This document shows, piece after piece, positions 27,201 to 34,633 of a DNA stretch of 64,000 nt; position 1 is the first letter of the stretch; each line of letters opens with the position of its first letter. This DNA is from an uncultured Nitrospirales bacterium (GTDB taxonomy: Bacteria; Nitrospirota; Nitrospiria; Nitrospirales; UBA8639). Under the pieces are notes generated by a model that did not search any database, was not told where the DNA came from, and was given only the letters and a program-made list of their open reading frames with translations. The DNA is taken from the NCBI GenBank assembly GCA_958295805.1, contig OY282373.1, forward strand, positions 777,001 through 841,000. Reading direction: 5' to 3'. A program made the position numbers and the translations under genes.

Positions 27201-27707
27201 GTGAGAAACATTACGATTCTTCAGGGTAGTCTTCTTGAGGTTGAGGCTCAGGCCGTCGTGAACGCGGCCAATAGTCACGGCCTTATGGGGGGTGGCGTCG
27301 CTGGAATCCTCAGGCGCGCGGCCGGGTCACAAGTCGAAGATGAAGCGCGTCGACAGGCGCCAATTCCCGTGGGGACGGCGGTTCTGACTTCAGGGGGCCG
27401 CACGCGGTTTGGCGGAATCATTCATGCGCCGACCATGCCTGAACCCGCGATGCGTATTCCCGCGGAGAACGTCGGCTTAGCCACGCGAGCGGCCCTCAAG
27501 CTTGCCGATGAACAAGGGTTTCCCTCCCTGGCCATTCCCGGCATGGGCACCGGGGTGGGACGAGTTGCCCCAGAGGAAGCCGCGACCATGATGATTGAAA
27601 CAATCCTCGAATTTACGCCGCACTCCTTGCAATCGATCACGTTGGTTGATATTGATCCGGGGATGGTCAAGGCTTGGCAGACTGTTCTGTCCCGTCATCG
27701 GACCTGA
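27201..27707 (+). CDS. Macro-domain protein
   Basis: A single macro domain of about 168 residues: ITILQGSLLEVEAQAVVNAAN, then SHGLMGGGVAGILRRAAG, and GMGTGVGRVAPEEAATMM form the ADP-ribose-binding loops. Such proteins remove or bind ADP-ribose, O-acetyl-ADP-ribose or related metabolites. GTG 27201 gives a typical N-terminus; GTG 27156, preceded by GGGTGAG, would add 15 residues. The HTH-MBL gene follows within about 50 bp. Specific substrate is unknown. Confidence 0.85.
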   Translation: MRNITILQGSLLEVEAQAVVNAANSHGLMGGGVAGILRRAAGSQVEDEARRQAPIPVGTAVLTSGGRTRFGGIIHAPTMPEPAMRIPAENVGLATRAALKLADEQGFPSLAIPGMGTGVGRVAPEEAATMMIETILEFTPHSLQSITLVDIDPGMVKAWQTVLSRHRT

Positions 27708-27752
27708 CGAGACGGTTTGTTTTTTCGATTGCTCGTGACCACGCAACCGGCG

Positions 27753-28604
27753 ATGCGTATGACGCTTGAAGACGAGTTCTGCGATATCGTGAAAAAGGCT
27801 CGCAGGGGGCGAGGCCAATCCGTTGCTCAAGCGGCGAGTGCCGCGAGTCTGCCGCAACGCGACTGGGAACATCTGGAACAAGGCGTCCGCCCCCCATCGG
27901 AACGGGAAGCCTACGCCATGGCGCGGGTCCTCGAGCTCAAAGGGGAGGCTCTGACCGCGGTTGCCGTCAAGGGATGGGTGCCGGAATCTTCTCCGCCGTG
28001 GGTGAACTCCCTGGTGGTGACGGTTCACGGCGACGTTGGAGGCTATGCGGTCAAGGGCTACGTGTTATTCGATCCGCAAAGCAGGCGGGCGGTGTTCATC
28101 GACACCGCGTACAATGCCCAAGCGATGTTGGCGGTTCTCAAAGAAAAAACCTTGACGTTAATCGGCGTGTGTTTGACTCATGGACACGTGGATCACGCCG
28201 GGGGACTGGATCGCATTCTGGCTGAATGGCCGGTGCCGGTGTATCTTGGAAAGGGAGACGTGCTCCTGTTGCCGTGGAAACCTCCTCTTGAGTCGATGCT
28301 CGTCCCCACGGATACACGCCCCATTCTCTTGGGCACCCTGACCGTCGCATGTCTCGCGACCCCCGGGCATACCCCGGGAGGGTTCTGCTACTGCGTCGAA
28401 TTCCAAGGGCGTACGCTGTGTTTTGTGGGCGACACGTTGTTCGCCGGGTCCGTGGGCCGTTCCAATCCATTGTCGTTGTATGTCGATCATTTGGCATCCG
28501 TGCGACATCGCGTGTTGCGATTAGAACCGGACACCGTGTTGCTCCCCGGGCATGGACCGCCCACCACGGTGAAAGAGGAGCAAATGGCCAATCCATTTGG
28601 CTGA
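27753..28604 (+). CDS. Metallo-beta-lactamase-fold hydrolase with N-terminal HTH domain
   Basis: Residues 1-65 resemble an XRE/Cro-type helix-turn-helix (DIVKKARRGRGQSVAQAASA...LEQGVRPPSE). Residues about 85-283 are an MBL hydrolase with THGHVDHAGG (the HxHxDH metal motif), ATPGHTPGG, FVGDTLFAG and LLPGHGPPT, matching glyoxalase II-like or persulfide-dioxygenase-like members. An HTH-MBL fusion is unusual; the HTH could bind DNA or be a dimerisation relic. The start is uncertain (27717, 27753 or 27759). A lone ATG at 27753 gives a compact HTH. Confidence 0.8.
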   Translation: MRMTLEDEFCDIVKKARRGRGQSVAQAASAASLPQRDWEHLEQGVRPPSEREAYAMARVLELKGEALTAVAVKGWVPESSPPWVNSLVVTVHGDVGGYAVKGYVLFDPQSRRAVFIDTAYNAQAMLAVLKEKTLTLIGVCLTHGHVDHAGGLDRILAEWPVPVYLGKGDVLLLPWKPPLESMLVPTDTRPILLGTLTVACLATPGHTPGGFCYCVEFQGRTLCFVGDTLFAGSVGRSNPLSLYVDHLASVRHRVLRLEPDTVLLPGHGPPTTVKEEQMANPFG

Positions 28605-28643
28605 CCCGCCCCGCAATTTTCTGCAAAGGACGCCTCCTCGTTT

Positions 28644-29642
28644 ATGGATCAACACCCGTTTCCACCTGAACCGGACAAGAGGGATCAGGCAGAGCCTCCG
28701 GGAGAAGATGACTCACGGACCCTTGATGAATGGTCGCCCACTTGGGAAGGTGCCGGGGAAGAAGCCGGCCCCGCCCAGTCAAGCGGGTTTTCGGCCGTGT
28801 ATCTGCCGTGCGGACTGTTTGTGGCGACGATCGTCACGACCTTGTGGGCCGGCGCGTATCACGTCAACACCGAGCGGGTATCCGGCGCATGGGATTTTCT
28901 TGTGCGCGACCCCAGCCGGTTGTGGGACGGGTGGCCGTTTGCCGCGACGTTGTTAGGCATCCTCGTCACGCATGAGTTCGGGCATTTTTGGTTGTCGCGC
29001 ATTCATCGAGTGCCGGCGTCCCTGCCGCTGTTTATTCCGGGTCCGCCTCAATTTATCGGAACCTTCGGCGCCATTATTCGGCTGCGCTCGCCCATTATGA
29101 ATCGTCAGGCCTTGTTTGACATCGGCGTGGCGGGTCCGATTGCGGGATTCATCGTGGCCGTGGCCGCGTTGATCCTGGGGTTGTCCTATTCCACCGTTGT
29201 CCCGCGCCTGGGCCTCTATGGCTTACAGTTGGGAAAGCCGCTGTTGCTTCAATTTTTTGACTGGGTCATTTTCGGTCCGATTCCCGATACGCATAAAGTT
29301 CTGTTGCATCCCATCGCCTATGCGGCGTGGTTCGGGTTTTTTATTACGGCCTTGAATTTGATTCCTCTCGGTCAACTTGATGGTGGGCACGTGGCGTATG
29401 CGCTCTTTGGACGAGGGCAACGGACGTTGGCCTTCACCGTGATCCCGATTTTATTTGTGCTGGGTCTGTGGGGCTGGCCGGGGTGGATTCTGTGGGCAGG
29501 GCTGGCCGGCCTTGCGGGCTTGACCCATCCGCCCGTGCTTGATCCCGGGACAGAGTTGGGACGTGGCCGACTCTGGGTTGGCTGGGCCGCCGTTGCCATT
29601 TTTTTCGTCAGTTTTTCCCCCGTTCCATTTTATTTTGGATAA
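28644..29642 (+). CDS. Site-2 protease family membrane metalloprotease (M50)
   Basis: A 332-residue protein with a polar acidic N-terminus (about 45 residues), then six or seven membrane segments. Motif THEFGHFW supplies HExxH zinc ligands, and LIPLGQLDGGHVAYALFG supplies the distal Asp ligand of the family (NxxPxxxLDGGH). FGAIIRLRSPIMNRQALFDIG resembles the EGY1/M50 group of plants and cyanobacteria rather than RseP with PDZ domains. Intramembrane cleavage of a regulator is the usual role; the substrate is unknown. It follows the HTH-MBL gene by 40 bp. Confidence 0.88.
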   Translation: MDQHPFPPEPDKRDQAEPPGEDDSRTLDEWSPTWEGAGEEAGPAQSSGFSAVYLPCGLFVATIVTTLWAGAYHVNTERVSGAWDFLVRDPSRLWDGWPFAATLLGILVTHEFGHFWLSRIHRVPASLPLFIPGPPQFIGTFGAIIRLRSPIMNRQALFDIGVAGPIAGFIVAVAALILGLSYSTVVPRLGLYGLQLGKPLLLQFFDWVIFGPIPDTHKVLLHPIAYAAWFGFFITALNLIPLGQLDGGHVAYALFGRGQRTLAFTVIPILFVLGLWGWPGWILWAGLAGLAGLTHPPVLDPGTELGRGRLWVGWAAVAIFFVSFSPVPFYFG

Positions 29643-29691
29643 CCTGGGCCTTTTTGAATTCGCTTGCAAAACGACAAAACAGGAGAACGCG

Positions 29692-31104
29692 ATGAAGCGT
29701 CTGACCCATTTGGAATCCTACGTCCGTTCAGTCCGGCCAGAATTTGAAACCATGCTGGGAGACTTGGTGGAAACGCCGTCAGTCAGTTCCGACCCCCGAC
29801 GTGCCGAAGATATTGCCCGAACGGCCACGCTGGCCAAACAGTGTGCCGAGCGTCTCGGCGCGCAAGCCCAGATCGTGACAACCAGCGGCTATCCCGTTCT
29901 GTCCGGGGGATGGGACGTTGGGAAGCAATACCCCACGTTGACGATTTACAACCATTTAGACGTGCAACCCGCACAGGAACCGGAATGGAAGCAGGATCCC
30001 TTCGTGTTTCGGAAAGAGGGCAATCAGTATCGAGGTCGCGGCACCACGGATGATAAAGGCCCGGCGTTGACCGCGCTCTTCGCGTGCAAATATGCCGTTG
30101 ATCAGGGCGTGCCGTTGAACCTTCGGTTTCTCTGGGAATTGGAAGAAGAAATCGGCAGCCCGAATTTTCAGGATGCCCTGGACCAACGCCACGTCGTGCC
30201 GCGTCCGGATTCCGTTCTGGTGTCGGATACGATTTGGGTCTCACGTCAACGTCCGGCGATTTCCACGGGGTTACGGGGATTAGTCGCCGCTCGGTTGAGC
30301 CTTCGGACCGGCACGACGGATGTGCATTCCGGATTGACCGGCGGCGGCGCCAGAAATCCCCTTGCCGAATTGTGCGCAGCCGTACACGCCTGCGTGGATG
30401 CTCGCACGGGCCGGGTAAAAATTCCCGGGTTTTACGATGAGGTGCTGCGTCCGACTGCCGCGGAGATGAAGCAATTTCTCTCCTCGGGGTTTCAAGTCAG
30501 CCGCTTCAAAAAGGCGTATGGATTCCGGTCCATTCGGACGGAAAACTGTTCAGACCTGCTCAAACGTATTTGGGCGGCCCCGACCTTTGAAGTCCATGGA
30601 TTGCCGGGCGGTCACATGGGGCCGGGCGTGAAAACGGTGGTGCCGCCCTCCGGTGAAGTACGGGTCAGTATGCGGCTGGTTCCGAATCAGCATCCCCGCA
30701 AAATTTTCTCCCGACTCAAGGCCCATCTCAAGAAACACAATCCCGACGTCCGAGTTGAGTCGAGCGGGCAACTTGAACCGTTTCGCGGCGTCACGCAAGG
30801 CCCGTATGCCCAAGCGTTACATCAGGCGGTGCAGGCGGGATTCGGGAAGAGCCCGTCACTGATTCGGGAAGGCGGGTCCATCGGTGCCGTGGCTTTGATG
30901 GAACGTGCGTGGAAGGTGCCGATTCTCTTTTTCGGTTTAAGTCTTCCTGAACACGGGTACCATGCCCCGAACGAATGTTTTGACTGGGGACAGGCTTCGG
31001 GCGGGATTCGCACGTTTGTCGAATACTTCTCGCGCGTGGCGGACCATTCGGCGGGAGGAGATTCTTCCCTTCGAAGCTCAGGGCAGGCGCTTCGCTCAGA
31101 ATGA
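29692..31104 (+). CDS. M20-family peptidase (dipeptidase-like)
   Basis: The ATG at 29692 is preceded by AGGAGAA; a longer frame begins inside the previous gene. The 470-residue protein has the M20 zinc core: YNHLDVQPAQEPEWKQDPF, RGTTDDKGPALT, a Glu pair ELEEEIGSPNF and a late His (LPEHGYHAPNE). A dimerisation domain lies at about 180-290. Its closest type is PepV/CNDP-like dipeptidases. The last 20 residues (HSAGGDSSLRSSGQALRSE) are encoded by a dispersed CTTCGCTCAGAATGAC-type repeat that also supplies the stop codon. Confidence 0.88.
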   Translation: MKRLTHLESYVRSVRPEFETMLGDLVETPSVSSDPRRAEDIARTATLAKQCAERLGAQAQIVTTSGYPVLSGGWDVGKQYPTLTIYNHLDVQPAQEPEWKQDPFVFRKEGNQYRGRGTTDDKGPALTALFACKYAVDQGVPLNLRFLWELEEEIGSPNFQDALDQRHVVPRPDSVLVSDTIWVSRQRPAISTGLRGLVAARLSLRTGTTDVHSGLTGGGARNPLAELCAAVHACVDARTGRVKIPGFYDEVLRPTAAEMKQFLSSGFQVSRFKKAYGFRSIRTENCSDLLKRIWAAPTFEVHGLPGGHMGPGVKTVVPPSGEVRVSMRLVPNQHPRKIFSRLKAHLKKHNPDVRVESSGQLEPFRGVTQGPYAQALHQAVQAGFGKSPSLIREGGSIGAVALMERAWKVPILFFGLSLPEHGYHAPNECFDWGQASGGIRTFVEYFSRVADHSAGGDSSLRSSGQALRSE

Positions 31105-31105
31105 C
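31060..31105. repeat. Dispersed repeat forming the 3' end of a gene
   Basis: GAAGCTCAGGGCAGGCGCTT followed by CGCTCAGAATGACAG is a copy of the family also seen at 14140-14210 and 41655-41700. Here the GAATGA supplies the peptidase stop. Confidence 0.6.
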
Positions 31106-31184
31106 AGAGAAGGGCAGAGTGACAGGTGTTGCAGATCTTGCTCAGAGTGCCAGAACTTGACGCAGGTATCTGCGTCCGTCCGTG

Positions 31185-32561
31185 CTATTTGCGGGTCGCC
31201 TTTTTTCTGACCAGCATCCGTAACGGGGTGCCCTCGAACCCGAAGGTGGCCCGGATCCGGTTCTCCAAGTACCGGAGATAGGAGGGGGTGACCGTGACGG
31301 ATTGACCGACAAACAAGGCAAACGTCGGCGGTTTGATCGCCACTTGAGTCATAAAGACCGATTTGACGGGGTTCCCTCTTTTGATGGGGATGGGATGGTC
31401 GATCAGCGCCTTTTGGAGGAATTGATTGAGGCGACCGGTGGGCACGCGGTCGGCAAAGGCTTGCCGGACCTGCGTGATGGTGCTGAAGAGTGCCTCAACG
31501 GTTTTCGATTCAAACGCGGATCCGAAGACTATGGGCACAAAGGTGAAAAAGGGGAAACATCGGTGCAGTTCCGAAGAAAACGTCGCCTGCGCATCAGGTT
31601 CGTCCCGACGTCTGTCCCATTTATTCACGAGCATGATGCACGCCCGTCCCTGTTTTTTGATGAGTCCGGCAATCTTGGTGTCTTGCTCCGTGAGTCCCTC
31701 AATCCCGTCAAGGAGTAAAATCCCAATATCCGATCGTCCGAGCGCCTTCATCGTTCGGAGCACGCTGTACCCTTCCACCCCTCGTTCCACTCGTCCGCGA
31801 CGCCGGAGTCCCGCGGTATCCGTCAGCACAAAATGGTGGCCTTGATAGTCAAAGGGCGTGTCAATCGGGTCGCGCGTCGTTCCGGGTATGTCGCTTACCA
31901 GCACGCGGTTTTCCCCCAGGATGGTGTTCACCAACGTCGATTTTCCGACGTTGGGCCGACCGACCACGGCCACGCGGGTGATGGTTTCGGGACTGACGTC
32001 ATCGCAACGCGGGAGGAGGGGCAGGCAGGCTTCCAGTAATTCATCAACCCCCGTACCGTGTTCCGCTGAAATGGGAAACAGCGCCTCTTTCCCAATCGGA
32101 TAAAAATCCGCGAGCAGCGGTTCCAAGTGTGGTGAATCGATTTTATTGACGACAAAAAACGAAGGCTTGTCCACGCCGCGCAACAGATCGACGATCTCTT
32201 GATCCAAGACCGTCAGCCCAGCCCGGCCGTCCATCACCACGAGAAGAACGTCGGCTTCGGCGAGAGCGGTCTGCGTTTGTTGACGGATGAGTCCGCCCAT
32301 GCCTTGCGTCAAGGTCAGATCAAGTCCGCCGGTATCGACCAATTGAAAGTGACGGTTCTGGTAGGTGCCCTCGGCGTGGATGCGATCACGGGTGACGCCC
32401 GGCACGTCATCCACAATGGCGTTTCTTGTACCCAGAATCCTGTTGAATAAGGTTGATTTGCCGACGTTCGGCCGGCCGATGACGGCAATCACGGGCAGGC
32501 GAGACCGTTGACGGCTGAGTTCTGATTGTTGATTGCTCAATCCGCAATCCACGATCTGCAA
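31185..32561 (-). CDS. der: Ribosome-biogenesis GTPase Der (EngA)
   Basis: Two tandem G domains, each with Walker A GRPNVGKSTL (near residues 28 and 206) and the switch DxxG (DTGG, DTAG), followed by the KH-like C-terminal domain with PIPIKRGNPVKSVFMTQV. Length 458 fits Der. It binds the 50S subunit during maturation. The start is uncertain: TTG at 32561 adds about 22 residues (QIVDCGLSNQQSELSRQRS) ahead of the conserved LPVIAVIGRPNVG. These look like read-through of leader DNA, so translation may begin later at a non-ATG codon. Confidence 0.94.
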   Translation of the reverse strand: MQIVDCGLSNQQSELSRQRSRLPVIAVIGRPNVGKSTLFNRILGTRNAIVDDVPGVTRDRIHAEGTYQNRHFQLVDTGGLDLTLTQGMGGLIRQQTQTALAEADVLLVVMDGRAGLTVLDQEIVDLLRGVDKPSFFVVNKIDSPHLEPLLADFYPIGKEALFPISAEHGTGVDELLEACLPLLPRCDDVSPETITRVAVVGRPNVGKSTLVNTILGENRVLVSDIPGTTRDPIDTPFDYQGHHFVLTDTAGLRRRGRVERGVEGYSVLRTMKALGRSDIGILLLDGIEGLTEQDTKIAGLIKKQGRACIMLVNKWDRRRDEPDAQATFSSELHRCFPFFTFVPIVFGSAFESKTVEALFSTITQVRQAFADRVPTGRLNQFLQKALIDHPIPIKRGNPVKSVFMTQVAIKPPTFALFVGQSVTVTPSYLRYLENRIRATFGFEGTPLRMLVRKKATRK

Positions 32562-32621
32562 TCGTTCACGTAACGACGGCTCGTCTGGAAGCCCAGCGGG
32601 TGACGCACGACGGACGTGCGG

Positions 32622-33149
32622 TTACAGGTGGAGATGTTTCATGGCAGCCGCACAGAGAATGATAAAGACGCCGATCCAGAGTCCTGCTTTTTGAAACGGG
32701 ATCGGTTCAACGACCTGTTCTTCTTTTTCTTCTTCGTCTTCTTCTCCGGTGGGTTCAATGCGAAAGATCACGGTATACAAGTACAACGTCAAAATTCCGA
32801 GGACCAGGGTCAGTTTAATGAAAAAGATCGTTAAATATTTGGCATTGTGAGACAGCCCCTCACCGGTTTGCATTTCCATGAGTTCTCCCACGTAGTGGAG
32901 ATTGATGCCACCGGTGAAGAGGATAATCATGAGCAACACGCCGACGACCTTACGATACTGTTTGTAGAACGTGTCGCAAATGGGTTTGATGAATTCTTTG
33001 GGCACGGACGCTTGGAGTCCCGGGGTGACGGCCATGACGAGAAACGCCAGCCCTCCGATCCAGACGACGGCCGAGAGGACGTGTAACCAGTGAGAGAGGA
33101 TGGGAATGATCTTATTGAGATCGGAAAGAATATCGAGGAGGTCGCTCAT
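32622..33149 (-). CDS. Four-helix membrane protein, CopD/DUF-type
   Basis: A 175-residue protein with four membrane helices: residues 15-35 (LSHWLHVLSAVVWIGGLAFLV), 70-90, 108-128 and the C-terminal 150-172. The first helix has conserved His and Trp (HWLHVLSAVVWIG), as in CopD-family and related membrane haem or copper proteins. An acidic stretch EEDEEEKEEQ separates helices 3 and 4. It overlaps the radical SAM gene by 1 bp (ATG shared with its stop region), so it is co-translated. A role in haem or metal handling is inference from this neighbour. Confidence 0.75.
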   Translation of the reverse strand: MSDLLDILSDLNKIIPILSHWLHVLSAVVWIGGLAFLVMAVTPGLQASVPKEFIKPICDTFYKQYRKVVGVLLMIILFTGGINLHYVGELMEMQTGEGLSHNAKYLTIFFIKLTLVLGILTLYLYTVIFRIEPTGEEDEEEKEEQVVEPIPFQKAGLWIGVFIILCAAAMKHLHL

Positions 33150-34594
33150 CAGAATTTGAAGACGGGTTTCTCGTTGCCGAATCGTTTTTGTCGAAGCTCT
33201 TCCATCAACTCAGTCGTGATCACGGGAACGTGGTGTTCTCGGGCGTGCCGTTCCACGCCTTTCTTGACCATGGCGCGCAGGAAATACGGAATCCGGCTTA
33301 AGCGAGTTTCCGCCGCTTCATCCCAGGCCACGTCGGCCTCTTCAGGAACGTTAAACGCCACCGCGACTTTTTCTCCACCTTTCGGGGTATACAGGCACCA
33401 TTGATCTTCATCCATCCAGTCGCCGTGATCGACGTAGGGACGCGCGCGGCAGCCGCCACAGATATCGCTGTATTCGCAGTCGCCGCATTTGCCTTTCAAG
33501 TGCGGATAACGGAAGGAGTGAAAAATTTCAGAATGTTCCCACATCTCGACGAAGCTGGTTGTGCGAATATTTCCGGCGGACAGAGGCATGTAGGGGCAGG
33601 GCGTCAACTCCCCATTGGGCGTGATTCGGGCGTAATTTGTCCCAGCCAGGCAGCCGCCGCCCATGTAGCCTTGGGCCTTGGTAATGGGAGAATTCGGATC
33701 TTTTTCATAGGCCAGCCGTTTGAAATGGGGCGCGCATCGCGCACGCACCAGCATGTCCGGGTATTGATCTTGCGTCTCCACCAGATGGGAGAGCAGGTCT
33801 TCATACTGTTCAGGGGTAATGTCCGTTAATTCTTCTCCGCGTCCCGTGCAGACCATGAAAAACACGTTCAGCACGCGCGCGCCAAGCTGATGGGCCCATT
33901 CGATCACGTCGGGCAATTCTTTGTAATTCATCGGTTGCGCGCTGAAGTGAACCTGGAATTGCAGGCCGTTGCGTTTACAGGCTTCAATGCCGGCGACCGC
34001 GCCCTCCCATGCGCCCGGGACGCCGCGAAACGCGTCGTGCTTGTCCTTGTCAAGGGAGTCGATGCTGATGCCGACGCCCATGACGCCGGTCTCCACCAGT
34101 TGTTGGGCCAGGCGATCCGTAATCAACATGCCGTTCGTGCCGAACACGACCATGAACCCCCGTCCCACGGCGTGGCGGGCCACGTCCAGAATGTCTGGTC
34201 TGACGAAGGGCTCACCGCCGGTGATGACGAGCAGACACCCTTTATTGACTTCCGCGATCTGATCGATCACGCGATAACACTCTTCGGTCGAGAGTTCGTC
34301 CGATCCGCCGCGTGCTTTCGTGGTGGCGTCCAGATAGCAGTGGTCACATTTCAGATTGCAGCGTTTGGTGAGGTTCAACGCGACGAGGTACGGCTTGAAA
34401 TCATCAATGGTGCGCCCGTCGTAGGGATTGTCGGAAGTCGATGAAATGGCTGGATTCCCGCTTTCGCGGGAATGACGGAAGGGGGCGCGGGCATCACGGA
34501 AAGGGGCGTCGGCATTATGGAAGGGGGCGTGGGCATCACGGACTGGTTGTTGCCCAGGTTGTTCGAGCTGAATAACGGGAAGTGATCTGCCCAT
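33149..34594 (-). CDS. NirJ/AhbD-like radical SAM-SPASM protein with PCP_red tail
   Basis: A 481-residue protein. The radical SAM cluster motif CNLKCDHC is at about 78-85, followed by GGEPFVRPDIL. A SPASM-type Cys set lies at about 330-400 (CPYMP, CGDCEYSDICGGC). The last 50 residues match PCP_red (LSRIPYFLRAMVKKGVERHA...VPVITTELMEE). This architecture is found in radical SAM enzymes of alternative haem or haem d1 synthesis. Residues about 20-50 are repetitive (RDAHAPFHNADAPFRDARAP) and include SRESGNP, the translation of a dispersed palindrome; no start codon lies after it, so the repeat seems truly coding. It follows the USP fusion gene by 39 bp. Confidence 0.85.
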   Translation of the reverse strand: MGRSLPVIQLEQPGQQPVRDAHAPFHNADAPFRDARAPFRHSRESGNPAISSTSDNPYDGRTIDDFKPYLVALNLTKRCNLKCDHCYLDATTKARGGSDELSTEECYRVIDQIAEVNKGCLLVITGGEPFVRPDILDVARHAVGRGFMVVFGTNGMLITDRLAQQLVETGVMGVGISIDSLDKDKHDAFRGVPGAWEGAVAGIEACKRNGLQFQVHFSAQPMNYKELPDVIEWAHQLGARVLNVFFMVCTGRGEELTDITPEQYEDLLSHLVETQDQYPDMLVRARCAPHFKRLAYEKDPNSPITKAQGYMGGGCLAGTNYARITPNGELTPCPYMPLSAGNIRTTSFVEMWEHSEIFHSFRYPHLKGKCGDCEYSDICGGCRARPYVDHGDWMDEDQWCLYTPKGGEKVAVAFNVPEEADVAWDEAAETRLSRIPYFLRAMVKKGVERHAREHHVPVITTELMEELRQKRFGNEKPVFKF

Positions 34595-34633
34595 AACGCG
34601 GCCGGCCGGCTCCCTTGGAGGGTCAGGGCAGCC

